From positions 4,073,501 through 4,137,500 of the forward strand of contig NZ_JACHNB010000001.1 in NCBI RefSeq assembly GCF_014205225.1: a stretch of DNA of 64,000 bases, in the 5' to 3' direction. Positions within the stretch are counted from its first letter, which is position 1. Each line of letters opens with the position of its first letter. The notes under the pieces are model-generated. The model was not told where the DNA came from, made no database searches, and saw only the letters and a program-made list of their open reading frames with translations. This DNA is from Actinoplanes octamycinicus (lineage in GTDB: Bacteria; Actinomycetota; Actinomycetes; Mycobacteriales; Micromonosporaceae). The position numbers and the translations under genes are program-made. Of the stretch, positions 17,132 through 24,642 are shown in pieces.

Positions 17132-17182
17132 GCTGGCGTTCACGGGTGTCTCGCATGTGCTGAGGCACCCGTGAGGGCCAGC
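17132..17182 (+). repeat. Dispersed 51-nt hairpin element, copy C
   Basis: Left arm carries TTCACGGGTG instead of CTCACGGGTG; the C-to-T change leaves a U-G pair with the unchanged right arm. Confidence 0.8.
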
Positions 17183-17303
17183 CGGCGACCGTGGGCCGCG
17201 TGGCGGCCTGGATCGATCGCGGGCTGGCGGCGCGGGCTGACCGGGCGGGCTGAGCGGGCGGGCTGGCGGCGCCGGTGGGCGTGGGCGGGTGGGGTGGGTG
17301 GGG

Positions 17304-18659
17304 TCAGTGGGGGGAGGGGAGGACGTGGCCGGTCACCTCGCCGAAGGAGAGGCGGGTGCCGTCGGGGGCCGGGGCGGTCGCGGTGATGGTCACCTCGTCG
17401 CCGTCCTCCAGGAACGTGCGGGTCGAGCCGTCCGGGAGTTTGAGCGGGTCCTGACCGTTCCAGGACAGCTCGATCAGGGAGCCCCGGGAGTCCGGGGTGG
17501 GGCCGCTGACCGTGCCGGAGGCGTAGAGGTCGCCGGTGCGCAGCGAGGCGCCGTTGACCGTCATGTGGGCCAGCTGCTGGGCCGGGGTCCAGTACATCCC
17601 GGCGAACGGCGGGCGGCTGATCACCGTGCCGTTCAGGCGGACCTCCAGGGAGATGTCCAGGCCCCACCGGGCGTCGTCGTCGGACAGGTAGAGGAGCAGC
17701 GGCTCGTCCCGGGCGGGCGGGTCGACCCGGGCCGCGGACAGGGCCGCCAGCGGGACCACCCACGGGGAGATCGAGGTCAGGAAGGACTTGCCGAGGAACG
17801 GGCCGAGCGGGACGTACTCCCAGGCCTGGAGGTCGCGGGCGGACCAGTCGTTGACCAGGCAGACGCCGAAGACGTGCGACGCGAAGTCCCGGACCGGCAC
17901 CGGGGTGCCGAGCGGGGACGGCGTGCCGACGACGAAACCGACCTCGGCCTCGATGTCGAGCCGGCGGGACGGGCCGAAGACCGGAGCCTCGTCCGGGCGG
18001 CGGGACTGGCCCCGCGGGCGGACCACCGGGGTGCCGGAGAGCTGCACGGTGCCGGAGCGGCCGTGGTAGCCGATCGGCAGGTGCTTCCAGTTCGGGGTGA
18101 GCGGCGGGGAGCCGGGGCGGAACATCCGGCCCAGGTTCTCGGCGTGGTCCTGTGAGCTGTAGAAGTCGACGTAGTCGGCGACCTCGATCGGCAGGTGCAT
18201 GGTGACCGCGGAGCGCGGGATCAGGTGCGGCTCGACCCGCTCGCGGTGGGCCGGATCGGTCAGCCAGGCGGTGATCATCGCCCGGGTGGCGGCCCAGGAC
18301 TCCGGGCCCTGCGCCATGAACGCGTTCAGCGAGCCGGTCGCATGCACCGGATCGCCGGTCAGCCCGGCCAGGTCCAGCACCTGGTCACCGATCGCGACGC
18401 CGGTGCGGGCCGCGCCCGGCGCGGCAGGGCCCCATGCGGCGTGGCCGGCGGCGGAGGAAGAGCCGGCTGGAGAAGAGCCGGCAGGCGAAGATCCGGCGGG
18501 GGAAGATCCGGCGGGGGAAGAGGCGGCGGAGGAAGATCCGGCGGGGGAAGAGCCGGCGGCGGAGGAGCCGGCAGAGCCGGCCGGGGCCGGGGAGAAGATG
18601 CCGTAGGGCAGGTTGGCCAGGCCGAAGCCGGTGTCCGAGGGCAGTTCGAGCCAGGTCAT
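17304..18659 (-). CDS. fahA: Fumarylacetoacetase with a low-complexity insertion
   Basis: 451 aa; hydrolyses fumarylacetoacetate to fumarate and acetoacetate, the last step of tyrosine/homogentisate catabolism. Metal and catalytic residues are visible: DFYSSQDHAENLGRMFRP (Asp, His, Arg), IEAEVGF (two Glu) and NDWSARDLQAWEY (Asp). Translation starts at ATG 18659 (MTWLELPSDTGFGLANLPYG), overlapping the stop of the upstream gene as ATGA, so it is translationally coupled. Residues about 30-70 are an inserted run of SSPAG-type repeats not found in ordinary family members, explaining the extra length over the usual 400-420 aa. Third gene of the hmgA operon. Confidence 0.92.
   Translation of the reverse strand: MTWLELPSDTGFGLANLPYGIFSPAPAGSAGSSAAGSSPAGSSSAASSPAGSSPAGSSPAGSSPAGSSSAAGHAAWGPAAPGAARTGVAIGDQVLDLAGLTGDPVHATGSLNAFMAQGPESWAATRAMITAWLTDPAHRERVEPHLIPRSAVTMHLPIEVADYVDFYSSQDHAENLGRMFRPGSPPLTPNWKHLPIGYHGRSGTVQLSGTPVVRPRGQSRRPDEAPVFGPSRRLDIEAEVGFVVGTPSPLGTPVPVRDFASHVFGVCLVNDWSARDLQAWEYVPLGPFLGKSFLTSISPWVVPLAALSAARVDPPARDEPLLLYLSDDDARWGLDISLEVRLNGTVISRPPFAGMYWTPAQQLAHMTVNGASLRTGDLYASGTVSGPTPDSRGSLIELSWNGQDPLKLPDGSTRTFLEDGDEVTITATAPAPDGTRLSFGEVTGHVLPSPH
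18460..18590 (-). repeat. 15-bp in-frame repeat inside fahA
   Basis: Purine-rich units such as GATCCGGCGGGGGAA recur every 15 bp and encode SSPAG/SSSAA steps in the fumarylacetoacetase N-terminal domain. Copy number is roughly eight, some degenerate. Confidence 0.85.
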
Positions 18660-19507
18660 GCGGTGATTCTCTCCGGGAGCAGGCCGAGATGGACGAGATC
18701 GTGGATCGGGTCGCCGATGTCGCAGGTGCCGAACGAGGTGAACACCTCGCGGGCCCGCGCGGCGCGGGTGGGTGACCAGGTGCGCAGCTCGGCGGCGACC
18801 TCGGCGGCGTCGGTCCGGGCCAGGTGGTCGGCGGCCCGGGACGGTTCGTCGGCGGCGAGCAGGACGTTCAGGAAACCGTGATGGTGGAAACCGGTCACCG
18901 GGTCGGTGTGCTGGATGGCGTGGTGCAGTCCGGCGGTGCATTTGAAGGCGATGCCCCGGTCGACGCACGCCCGGATCGTCGCGGCCAGCTCGCCGACCGG
19001 GGGGAACAGGTCGGCGCGGACCCCGCCGGTGCGGAGTTTGGCCCGGAGGCCGGTGCCGGCCAGCGCGTCGAGCACCTCGTCGCGTCCGCCGGTGCGCGGG
19101 ATCTCCACCGCCACCGGGAGGTCCGGGGGCAGGCAGGCGGCCAGCGTGCGTACCGTGGATCGGGCCTGCGCGGCATCGACCGCGACCGTGGCCTCGACCG
19201 CGGCCAGGCGCAGTCCCGGGTGGTCGGCGATCGCGCCGGCCGCGGCCGGCAGATCGGCCGGCGCTGCGATCAGCGCGAGGTCGAGCGGTGGCCCGGACCG
19301 ATCGAGGTGTACGTCCACCTCCGCCAGCCGGGACGCGGGCAGCACGAACGGCCCGACCAGGCCGCCCCGGAACGCGAGATGCGCGGGCACGGCCGTGGCC
19401 ATCGTCGCGTTCCCGGGCGGGAAGAGCGCCGCGTCGTCGAAGAACCGCGCGAACAGTTCCTCGGCGGCGGGCGGGACGGGGAGGGGTGGGGTGGCCGGGG
19501 CGGTCAT
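18656..19507 (-). CDS. Unknown protein coupled between hmgA and fahA
   Basis: 283 aa, no family recognised. It starts MTAPATPPLPVPPAAEELFARFFDDAALFPPGNATM and contains repeated motifs such as LRLAAVEATVAVD, VAVEIPRTGGRDEVLDAL, LRAKLRTGGV, GIAFKCTAGLHHA and GFHHHGFLNVLLA. The alternating beta/alpha pattern and the terminal glycine/histidine motifs would fit a TIM-barrel enzyme. ATG 19507 overlaps the hmgA stop (ATGA), and its own stop overlaps the fahA start, so it must be made together with both pathway enzymes. A role in homogentisate catabolism, perhaps a maleylacetoacetate-handling step, is inference only; no maleylacetoacetate isomerase is seen nearby. Confidence 0.75.
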   Translation of the reverse strand: MTAPATPPLPVPPAAEELFARFFDDAALFPPGNATMATAVPAHLAFRGGLVGPFVLPASRLAEVDVHLDRSGPPLDLALIAAPADLPAAAGAIADHPGLRLAAVEATVAVDAAQARSTVRTLAACLPPDLPVAVEIPRTGGRDEVLDALAGTGLRAKLRTGGVRADLFPPVGELAATIRACVDRGIAFKCTAGLHHAIQHTDPVTGFHHHGFLNVLLAADEPSRAADHLARTDAAEVAAELRTWSPTRAARAREVFTSFGTCDIGDPIHDLVHLGLLPERITA

Positions 19508-20679
19508 GCGGCCGGGCCGCGGCCGGACCAGGACCACGCGTAGCGGCCGTCGTCCGAGGCCAGACCGGCCTCGCCCAGGTCGAGCGGCCGGAACGTGTCG
19601 ACCATGACCGCCGTCTCGTCGAAGAACTCGACGCCCAGGGACCGCTCGACCGCGCCGGGCTGCGGCCCGTGCGAGTGGCCGCCGGGGTGCAGCGAGATCG
19701 ACCCCTTGCCGATGCCGGAGCCCTTGCGCGCCTCGTAGTCCCCGTCGACGTAGAACATCACCTCGTCCGAGTCGACGTTCGAGTGGTAGTACGGCACCGG
19801 GACGGCGAGCGGGTGGTAGTCCACCTTGCGCGGCACGAAGTTGCAGATCACGAAGTTGGCGCCCTCGAACACCTGGTGCACCGGCGGCGGCTGGTGCACC
19901 CGCCCGGTGATCGGCTCGAAGTCGGCGATGTTGAACGCGTACGGATAGAGGCAGCCGTCCCACCCGACCACGTCGAACGGGTGCTCCGGCACCACGTGGA
20001 CCGAGCCGCCACCCCGGTGCTTGATGTAGACCTCGACGTCGGTGCCCTCGGCCAGCATCGGCTCGACCGGGCCGCGCAGGTCCCGCTCGCAGTACGGCGC
20101 GTGCTCCAGGAACTGCCCGTACCGGGACAGGTAGCGTTTCGGCGGCGCGATGTGCGAGCTCGCCTCGATCGCGTAGGTGCGCAGCGGCTCCGGGCCGGTC
20201 GGGATCCACCGGTGCGTGGTGGTCCGCGGGATGATCACGTAGTCGCCCTGGCCGACGGTGAGCGCGCCGAAGACCGTCTCCACGGTGGCGCCGCCCCGCT
20301 CGACGTAGACGCACTCGTCGCCGATCGCGTTGCGGTACAGCGGCGACGGCTCGGTCGACACCGCGTAGGAGATCCGGACGTCGGCGTTGCCGAGCACCAG
20401 GCGGCGCGCGGTGACCGGGTCGGCGTCCTTGAACTCCAGGTCGTGCAGTTTCAGGTGCCTCGGGACCAGCGGGGCGTTCGCGGTCAGGGTCTGGTCGGGG
20501 AGCTCCCACGGGCGGGCGTCGACGATCGCCGACGGGATGCCGCGGTGGTAGAGCAACGACGAGTCGGAGGAGAAGCCCTCCTCGCCGACCAACTCCTCGG
20601 CGTACAGCCCGCCGTCGGGACGGCGGTGCTGGGTGTGCCGCTTCGGCGGGATGCTGCCCACCTGCCGGTAGAACGTCAC
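19504..20679 (-). CDS. hmgA: Homogentisate 1,2-dioxygenase
   Basis: 391 aa cupin-type non-heme iron enzyme that opens homogentisate to maleylacetoacetate. Visible features: start VTFYRQVGSIPPKRHTQHR, GDYVIIPRTTTHRW, the iron region EHPFDVVGWDG and PVPYYHSNVDSDEVMFYVDGDYEARKG, and SISLHPGGHSHGPQPG with His ligands. GTG 20679 is chosen because homology begins there; the frame is open far upstream but without family similarity. First gene of a three-gene operon whose members overlap by four bases. The promoter must lie in the 204 bases shared with the divergent TetR gene. Confidence 0.93.
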   Translation of the reverse strand: MTFYRQVGSIPPKRHTQHRRPDGGLYAEELVGEEGFSSDSSLLYHRGIPSAIVDARPWELPDQTLTANAPLVPRHLKLHDLEFKDADPVTARRLVLGNADVRISYAVSTEPSPLYRNAIGDECVYVERGGATVETVFGALTVGQGDYVIIPRTTTHRWIPTGPEPLRTYAIEASSHIAPPKRYLSRYGQFLEHAPYCERDLRGPVEPMLAEGTDVEVYIKHRGGGSVHVVPEHPFDVVGWDGCLYPYAFNIADFEPITGRVHQPPPVHQVFEGANFVICNFVPRKVDYHPLAVPVPYYHSNVDSDEVMFYVDGDYEARKGSGIGKGSISLHPGGHSHGPQPGAVERSLGVEFFDETAVMVDTFRPLDLGEAGLASDDGRYAWSWSGRGPAA

Positions 20680-20792
20680 GCGTCTGACCTCCAGAGGTTC
20701 CTGCGGACCACCTCGGCGGGTCGCGCCGCGGTGATCCAGGACCATGCGGCCGTCACCAGGGGTGGTGGTGACGACTGCATGTGCTACGGAAT

Positions 20793-20806
20793 TTACGGAG
20801 CCGTAA
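20793..20806. promoter_or_regulatory. Candidate operator between hmgA and the TetR gene
   Basis: TTACGG-AG-CCGTAA is a perfect 6 bp inverted repeat in the hmgA/TetR divergent region, 114 bases from hmgA and 78 bases from the TetR start. A further TACGGA half lies just upstream (20785-20790). It is the most symmetric site in this region. Confidence 0.45.
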
Positions 20807-20883
20807 CAGGGCGCACAAGGGGATGCGCGGATTCGCCACAGCCGATCAAGCCGGTAGCCTGACGTCCGGAGAAGGGGGCCACC

Positions 20884-21474
20884 GTGCCGAAGATCGTTGA
20901 TCACGACCAGCGGCGGTCCGAGATCGTCGAGGCGTATCTCGCGGTGGTGGCCCGGGACGGGCTGGCCGCGGCGACCAGCCGGGCGATCGCGGCCGAGCTC
21001 GCCATCGGCACCGGCGCGCTGTGGCACTACTTCGACGGTTTCGACGACGTGGCCGCCGGGGCGTACCAGCGGATCGTCGAGCGGACCAACGGGCGGATCG
21101 CCGCGGTCACGGCCGGGCTGCGCGGGCTGGACGCGTTCTACCCGATGATCCGGGAGATCCTGCCGCTGACCAAGGAGACCCTGGACGAGGCGCACGTGGT
21201 GGTCGGCTTCTGGGGCCGGCTCGCGGCGAACGCCAAGATCGAGGAGACCCAGGAGGACCTGGGCGACTACTGGGGCGGGTTGATCGCCGGCTACTTCGCC
21301 GAGGCGATCGAGGACGGGGTGCTCGATCCGGCCATGCCGATCCCGGACGTGCTCGACGTGCTGCTCACGATCTGCCTCGGGCAGCAGGTGAACGCCGTGA
21401 TGGCGTCGCCGATGGTGGACCCGAGCCGGCAGCTCGGCATGGTGGACCACTGCCTGCGTCCGTGGCGGCTCTGA
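20884..21474 (+). CDS. TetR family transcriptional regulator
   Basis: 196 aa. N-terminal HTH is clear: RRSEIVEAYLAVVARDGLAAATSRAIAAELAIGTGALWHYFDGFDDVAAGAYQR (positions about 10-60 in shorter pieces), with the recognition helix TGALWHYF. The C-terminal ligand domain is helical. The start is GTG 20884. Divergent position suggests that it controls the homogentisate operon, with homogentisate or a phenylpyruvate-type compound as ligand; this is inference. Confidence 0.85.
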   Translation: MPKIVDHDQRRSEIVEAYLAVVARDGLAAATSRAIAAELAIGTGALWHYFDGFDDVAAGAYQRIVERTNGRIAAVTAGLRGLDAFYPMIREILPLTKETLDEAHVVVGFWGRLAANAKIEETQEDLGDYWGGLIAGYFAEAIEDGVLDPAMPIPDVLDVLLTICLGQQVNAVMASPMVDPSRQLGMVDHCLRPWRL

Positions 21475-21587
21475 AAGAACTTGCAAGGCCCTGACCTCCG
21501 GGCGCTTACCCCGTACCGAAAACGCCTGAGCCGCGAGGACGGGCGGCCGTGTGCCGCGCGGATGGGCATATTGACGGGAATCTCTTT

Positions 21588-21606
21588 CAAGTTCTGAAAG
21601 AACTTG
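21588..21606 (+). promoter_or_regulatory. Candidate amylase operator, inverted plus direct repeats
   Basis: CAAGTTC-TGAAA-GAACTTG is a perfect 7 bp inverted repeat 97 bases upstream of the amylase gene. The 15-mer TCTGAAAGAACTTGC at 21593-21607 is repeated exactly at 21470-21484, the end of the TetR gene, where it continues into CTTGCAAG. Similar CTTGCAAG-type sites bind LacI-family maltose regulators in streptomycetes, as I recall. Confidence 0.5.
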
Positions 21607-21702
21607 CTACCTTCCGTTCACACATGAACGCCGGGTTTCCGGCTTGTCACGCCCCACGCATCTCGCAACAGCGCCGTTCCCCCATGGCCTGGAGGCTTCC
21701 TC

Positions 21703-24312
21703 GTGTTCACCTTTCTCCGCAGAATGCTGGCCGCGCTCTGCGTCATCCCCCTGCTGGTGCTCGGCGCACCGGCGGCGCGCGCGGCCAACTCGGTGACCGT
21801 CTACTACCGGGCGCCCAGCTCCTGGGCCACGGTCAACATCCACTACGCGCCGACCGGCGGCGCCTGGACCACCGTGCCCGGCGTCGCGATGACCGCTTCT
21901 GGTTGCACCGGCTGGTACCAGAGGACGGTCGACCTCGGCACCGCGGCCGGCATGCAGGCCGTCTTCACCAACGGCTCCGGCACCTGGGACAACAACTCCG
22001 GCAAGAACTACGCCCTGGGCACCGGGGTGACCACGGTCAACGCCGGGGTGGTCACCGCGAACGCGACCAGCCCGTGCGTCACCGCGCCGGCCGACACCAC
22101 CGCGCCCAGCGCGCCGGCCGGGCTCACCGCCACCGCGCGGAACACCACGGTCTCGCTGACCTGGACCGCCTCGACCGACGACGTCGCCGTGGCCGGCTAC
22201 CAGATCGTCCGGGGCGGCACGGTGCTCACCTCGTCGACCAACGCCTACACCGACCGTGGCCTGGCGGCGAAGACCGCCTACAGCTACACGGTCAAGGCGG
22301 TCGACGCGGCCGGCAACGTCTCCGCGGCCAGCAGCGCGGTCAGCGTCACCACCGGTGACGCGGTGCCGGTCACCCAGGGCGAGATGCTCGGCGGCGACCC
22401 GCGCAAGGACAGCATCTACTTCGTGCTGACCGCGCGCTTCTACGACGGGAACACCGCCAACGACCGGGGCGGCAGCCAGCACGTCGCGTCCGGCAACGCG
22501 GCGAACGGCGACCCGATGTTCCGGGGCGACTTCCAGGGGCTGGTCGACAAGCTCGACTACATCAAGGGGCTGGGCTTCTCCGCCATCTGGATCACGCCGG
22601 TGGTGCTGAACCGGTCCGACTACGACTACCACGGCTACCACGGCTGGGACTTCTACCGGGTCGACCCGCGGCTGGAGTCGGCCGGCGCCTCCTACCAGGA
22701 CCTGATCAACTCGGCGCACGCCAAGGGCCTCAAGATCTACCAGGACGTGGTCTACAACCACAGCTCCCGGTGGGGCGCGAACGGCCTGTTCACGCCGACC
22801 GTCTACGGGGTCCGGGACAGCCAGTGGAGCTGGTTCTACTCCGAGAAGGTGCCCGGCGGGCAGTACGACCCCCTGGAGGAGAACGCCAAGGGATACCCGT
22901 ACAACGGCGACCTGTGGAGCAGCACCGCGCCGGCCGGGAACACCTGCCCGAATTACGGCACGCCGACCGGCGGGAAGAGCAGGGAGGGCTACACCCTCTA
23001 CCACTGCCAGTGGCCGTCGCCGACCGCGAAAATGTTCCCGTCCGACCTCTACCACCAGTGCTGGATCGGCAACTGGGAGGGTGAGGACGCCCGGTCCTGC
23101 TGGCTGCACGAGGACCTGGCCGACTTCGACACCGAGAACGCCACCGTGCAGAAGTACCTGATCGACGCGTACAACAGGTACATCGACATGGGCGTCGACG
23201 GGTTCCGGATCGACACCGCCGTGCACGTTCCGCGGGTCACCTGGAACCGGCGCTTCCTGCCCGCCCTGCACGACCACCTGGTGCAGAAGTACGGCGCCGC
23301 GAAGGCGGCCGACTTCTACGTCTTCGGTGAGGTCGCGGCCTTCGTCAACGACAAGTGGAACCGCGGCTCGGTCAACCACTCGGCGCAGTTCTACACCTGG
23401 ACGGAGCGCGAGACCTACTCCGGCAACGACGTGACGGCGGCGCTCGAACAGTTCACCCACGAGAACAACCTGGGCACCGGGAACCAGCCGGCCAGCACCA
23501 ACGCGTTCCTCAGCGGGAACACCTACCACGCGCCGGACCACAGCCAGTTCTCCGGCATGAACATCATCGACATGCGCATGCACATGAACTTCAGCGACGC
23601 GCAGAACGCGTTCAGCAACGGCAAGGACTCGGACGACTCGGTCAACGACGCGACGTACAACGTGGTCTATGTCGACTCGCACGACTACGGCCCGAACAAG
23701 TCGTCGACGCGCTACTCCGGCGGCACCGACGCGTGGGCCGAGAACATGTCGCTGATGTGGACCTTCCGCGGCATCCCGACGCTGTACTACGGCTCGGAGA
23801 TCGAGTTCCAGGCCGGCAAGCAGATCGACTGCGGGCCGACCTGCCCGCTGGCCACCACCGGCCGGGCGTACTTCGGCGACAACCTCTCCGGAACGGTCAC
23901 CGCCGCCGACTACGGCGTGGTCGCCGCGGCCAGCGGGAACGTGGCGACCACGCTGTCGAGACCGCTGGTCAAGCATCTGCAGCGGCTCAACCTGATCCGC
24001 CGGGCGGTGCCCGCGTTGCAGATGGGCCAGTACTCCACCGACGGCGTCTCCGGCGGCATGGCGTACAAGCGCCGCTACACCTCCGGCGGCGTGGACAGCT
24101 TCGCGCTGATCACGGTCTCCGGCAGCGCGACGTTCAGCGGCATCCCGAACGGCACCTACGTCGACGCGGTCACCGGCGACCGGAAGGTGGTCACCGGCGG
24201 TTCGCTCGCGGTCCCGCTGAACGCCAAGGGCAACCTCCGCGTCTACGTTCTCGACCAGGCCGGGAATCCGGCTCCGGGCAAGGTGGGCGCCGACACGACG
24301 TACCTGAAATAG
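21703..24312 (+). CDS. Secreted alpha-amylase (GH13) with starch-binding and Fn3 domains
   Basis: 869 aa extracellular enzyme. Residues 1-28: signal peptide (cleavage near ARA-AN). About 29-125: CBM25/26-like starch-binding module (VTVYYRAPSSWATVNIHY). About 128-222: fibronectin type III (APSAPAGLTATARNTTVSLTW). About 230-780: GH13 catalytic domain with region I DVVYNH, region II GFRIDT (nucleophile Asp504), region III VFGEV (acid/base Glu543) and region IV VDSHD (Asp661). A C-terminal beta domain ends at DTTYLK; no CBM20 is present. Hydrolyses alpha-1,4-glucans outside the cell. Start at GTG 21703 in FTFLRRMLAALCV; an ATG seven codons later is an alternative. Confidence 0.92.
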   Translation: MFTFLRRMLAALCVIPLLVLGAPAARAANSVTVYYRAPSSWATVNIHYAPTGGAWTTVPGVAMTASGCTGWYQRTVDLGTAAGMQAVFTNGSGTWDNNSGKNYALGTGVTTVNAGVVTANATSPCVTAPADTTAPSAPAGLTATARNTTVSLTWTASTDDVAVAGYQIVRGGTVLTSSTNAYTDRGLAAKTAYSYTVKAVDAAGNVSAASSAVSVTTGDAVPVTQGEMLGGDPRKDSIYFVLTARFYDGNTANDRGGSQHVASGNAANGDPMFRGDFQGLVDKLDYIKGLGFSAIWITPVVLNRSDYDYHGYHGWDFYRVDPRLESAGASYQDLINSAHAKGLKIYQDVVYNHSSRWGANGLFTPTVYGVRDSQWSWFYSEKVPGGQYDPLEENAKGYPYNGDLWSSTAPAGNTCPNYGTPTGGKSREGYTLYHCQWPSPTAKMFPSDLYHQCWIGNWEGEDARSCWLHEDLADFDTENATVQKYLIDAYNRYIDMGVDGFRIDTAVHVPRVTWNRRFLPALHDHLVQKYGAAKAADFYVFGEVAAFVNDKWNRGSVNHSAQFYTWTERETYSGNDVTAALEQFTHENNLGTGNQPASTNAFLSGNTYHAPDHSQFSGMNIIDMRMHMNFSDAQNAFSNGKDSDDSVNDATYNVVYVDSHDYGPNKSSTRYSGGTDAWAENMSLMWTFRGIPTLYYGSEIEFQAGKQIDCGPTCPLATTGRAYFGDNLSGTVTAADYGVVAAASGNVATTLSRPLVKHLQRLNLIRRAVPALQMGQYSTDGVSGGMAYKRRYTSGGVDSFALITVSGSATFSGIPNGTYVDAVTGDRKVVTGGSLAVPLNAKGNLRVYVLDQAGNPAPGKVGADTTYLK

Positions 24313-24317
24313 CCGGT

Positions 24318-24346
24318 CCCCGCCGTTTCTCCCCGAAGCGGCGGGG
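24318..24346 (+). terminator. Terminator hairpin after the amylase gene
   Basis: CCCCGCCG (24318-24325) pairs with CGGCGGGG (24339-24346), followed by CATTT. It starts five bases after the stop codon. Confidence 0.75.
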
Positions 24347-24356
24347 CATTTCCCGG

Positions 24357-24578
24357 CCATTTTCCGGTACGACTCGGGGTCTCGTGGCGGTCGGCCCGCG
24401 ACCTCCGCTCCACTACCGGCCGCGGCGCGTGTCGTGCGGGTCCGCGGGTGGTCACGGTCAGACCTTCGAGGTGACCGTGAGCGGCAGCGAACCCGCACGA
24501 CACGCGCCGCGGTCCGCAGTGGCCGCAGCCTTGCGCACTGTCCAGACCCGGAACGGCAAGTCGTACAAAATCCATTTT
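24357..24578. mobile_element. MITE-like 200-bp concentric palindrome with flanking direct repeat
   Basis: Three nested inverted repeats share one centre near 24466: outer GTACGACT (24367-24374) with AGTCGTAC (24559-24566), middle 22 bp perfect arms (24420-24441 and 24491-24512), and inner TCACGGTCA (24452-24460) with TGACCGTGA (24472-24480). The 7 bp CCATTTT occurs on both sides (24357-24363 and 24572-24578), as a target-site duplication would. There is no coding frame inside. Related half elements occur at 27077 and 35969. Confidence 0.65.
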
Positions 24579-24642
24579 CTTGGGCATGGGAAACGGACCG
24601 GTCGGCGCGTGGCGACCGTGCGGATGCCGCAGCCGTGGGCGG

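Larger units (their letters stand above)
16744..17203. repeat. About 160-bp repeat, three copies, each holding a hairpin
   Basis: Three copies of a 157-163 bp unit, each beginning near TCACATCGCGCAGGCGAA (or variant) and ending in GGCCGTGCGGCGGTCCGGGC. Each contains one 51-nt palindromic element. The copies are about 90% alike by eye. Confidence 0.8.
16039..17303. other. 1.27 kb gene-poor region made of three repeat arrays
   Basis: No credible gene is seen; frames here are open only because of GC bias and repetition. Left to right: a degenerate roughly 30 bp array (about 16039-16250), a 44 bp array (about 16275-16497), a unique stretch with an isolated inverted pair around 16630-16710, and a roughly 160 bp array carrying three 51-nt hairpins (about 16744-17203). 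Confidence 0.7.

Noticed and set aside
16042..17168. Several overlapping minus-strand frames with LTGASAHARHPRAP-type repeats
   Set aside because: The frame changes between repeat copies because unit lengths are 157 and 163 bp, and the sequence is the hairpin repeat translated.
20683..21486. Upstream extension of the hmgA frame by about 270 codons
   Set aside because: It is antisense to the TetR gene; similarity to homogentisate dioxygenase begins at GTG 20679.
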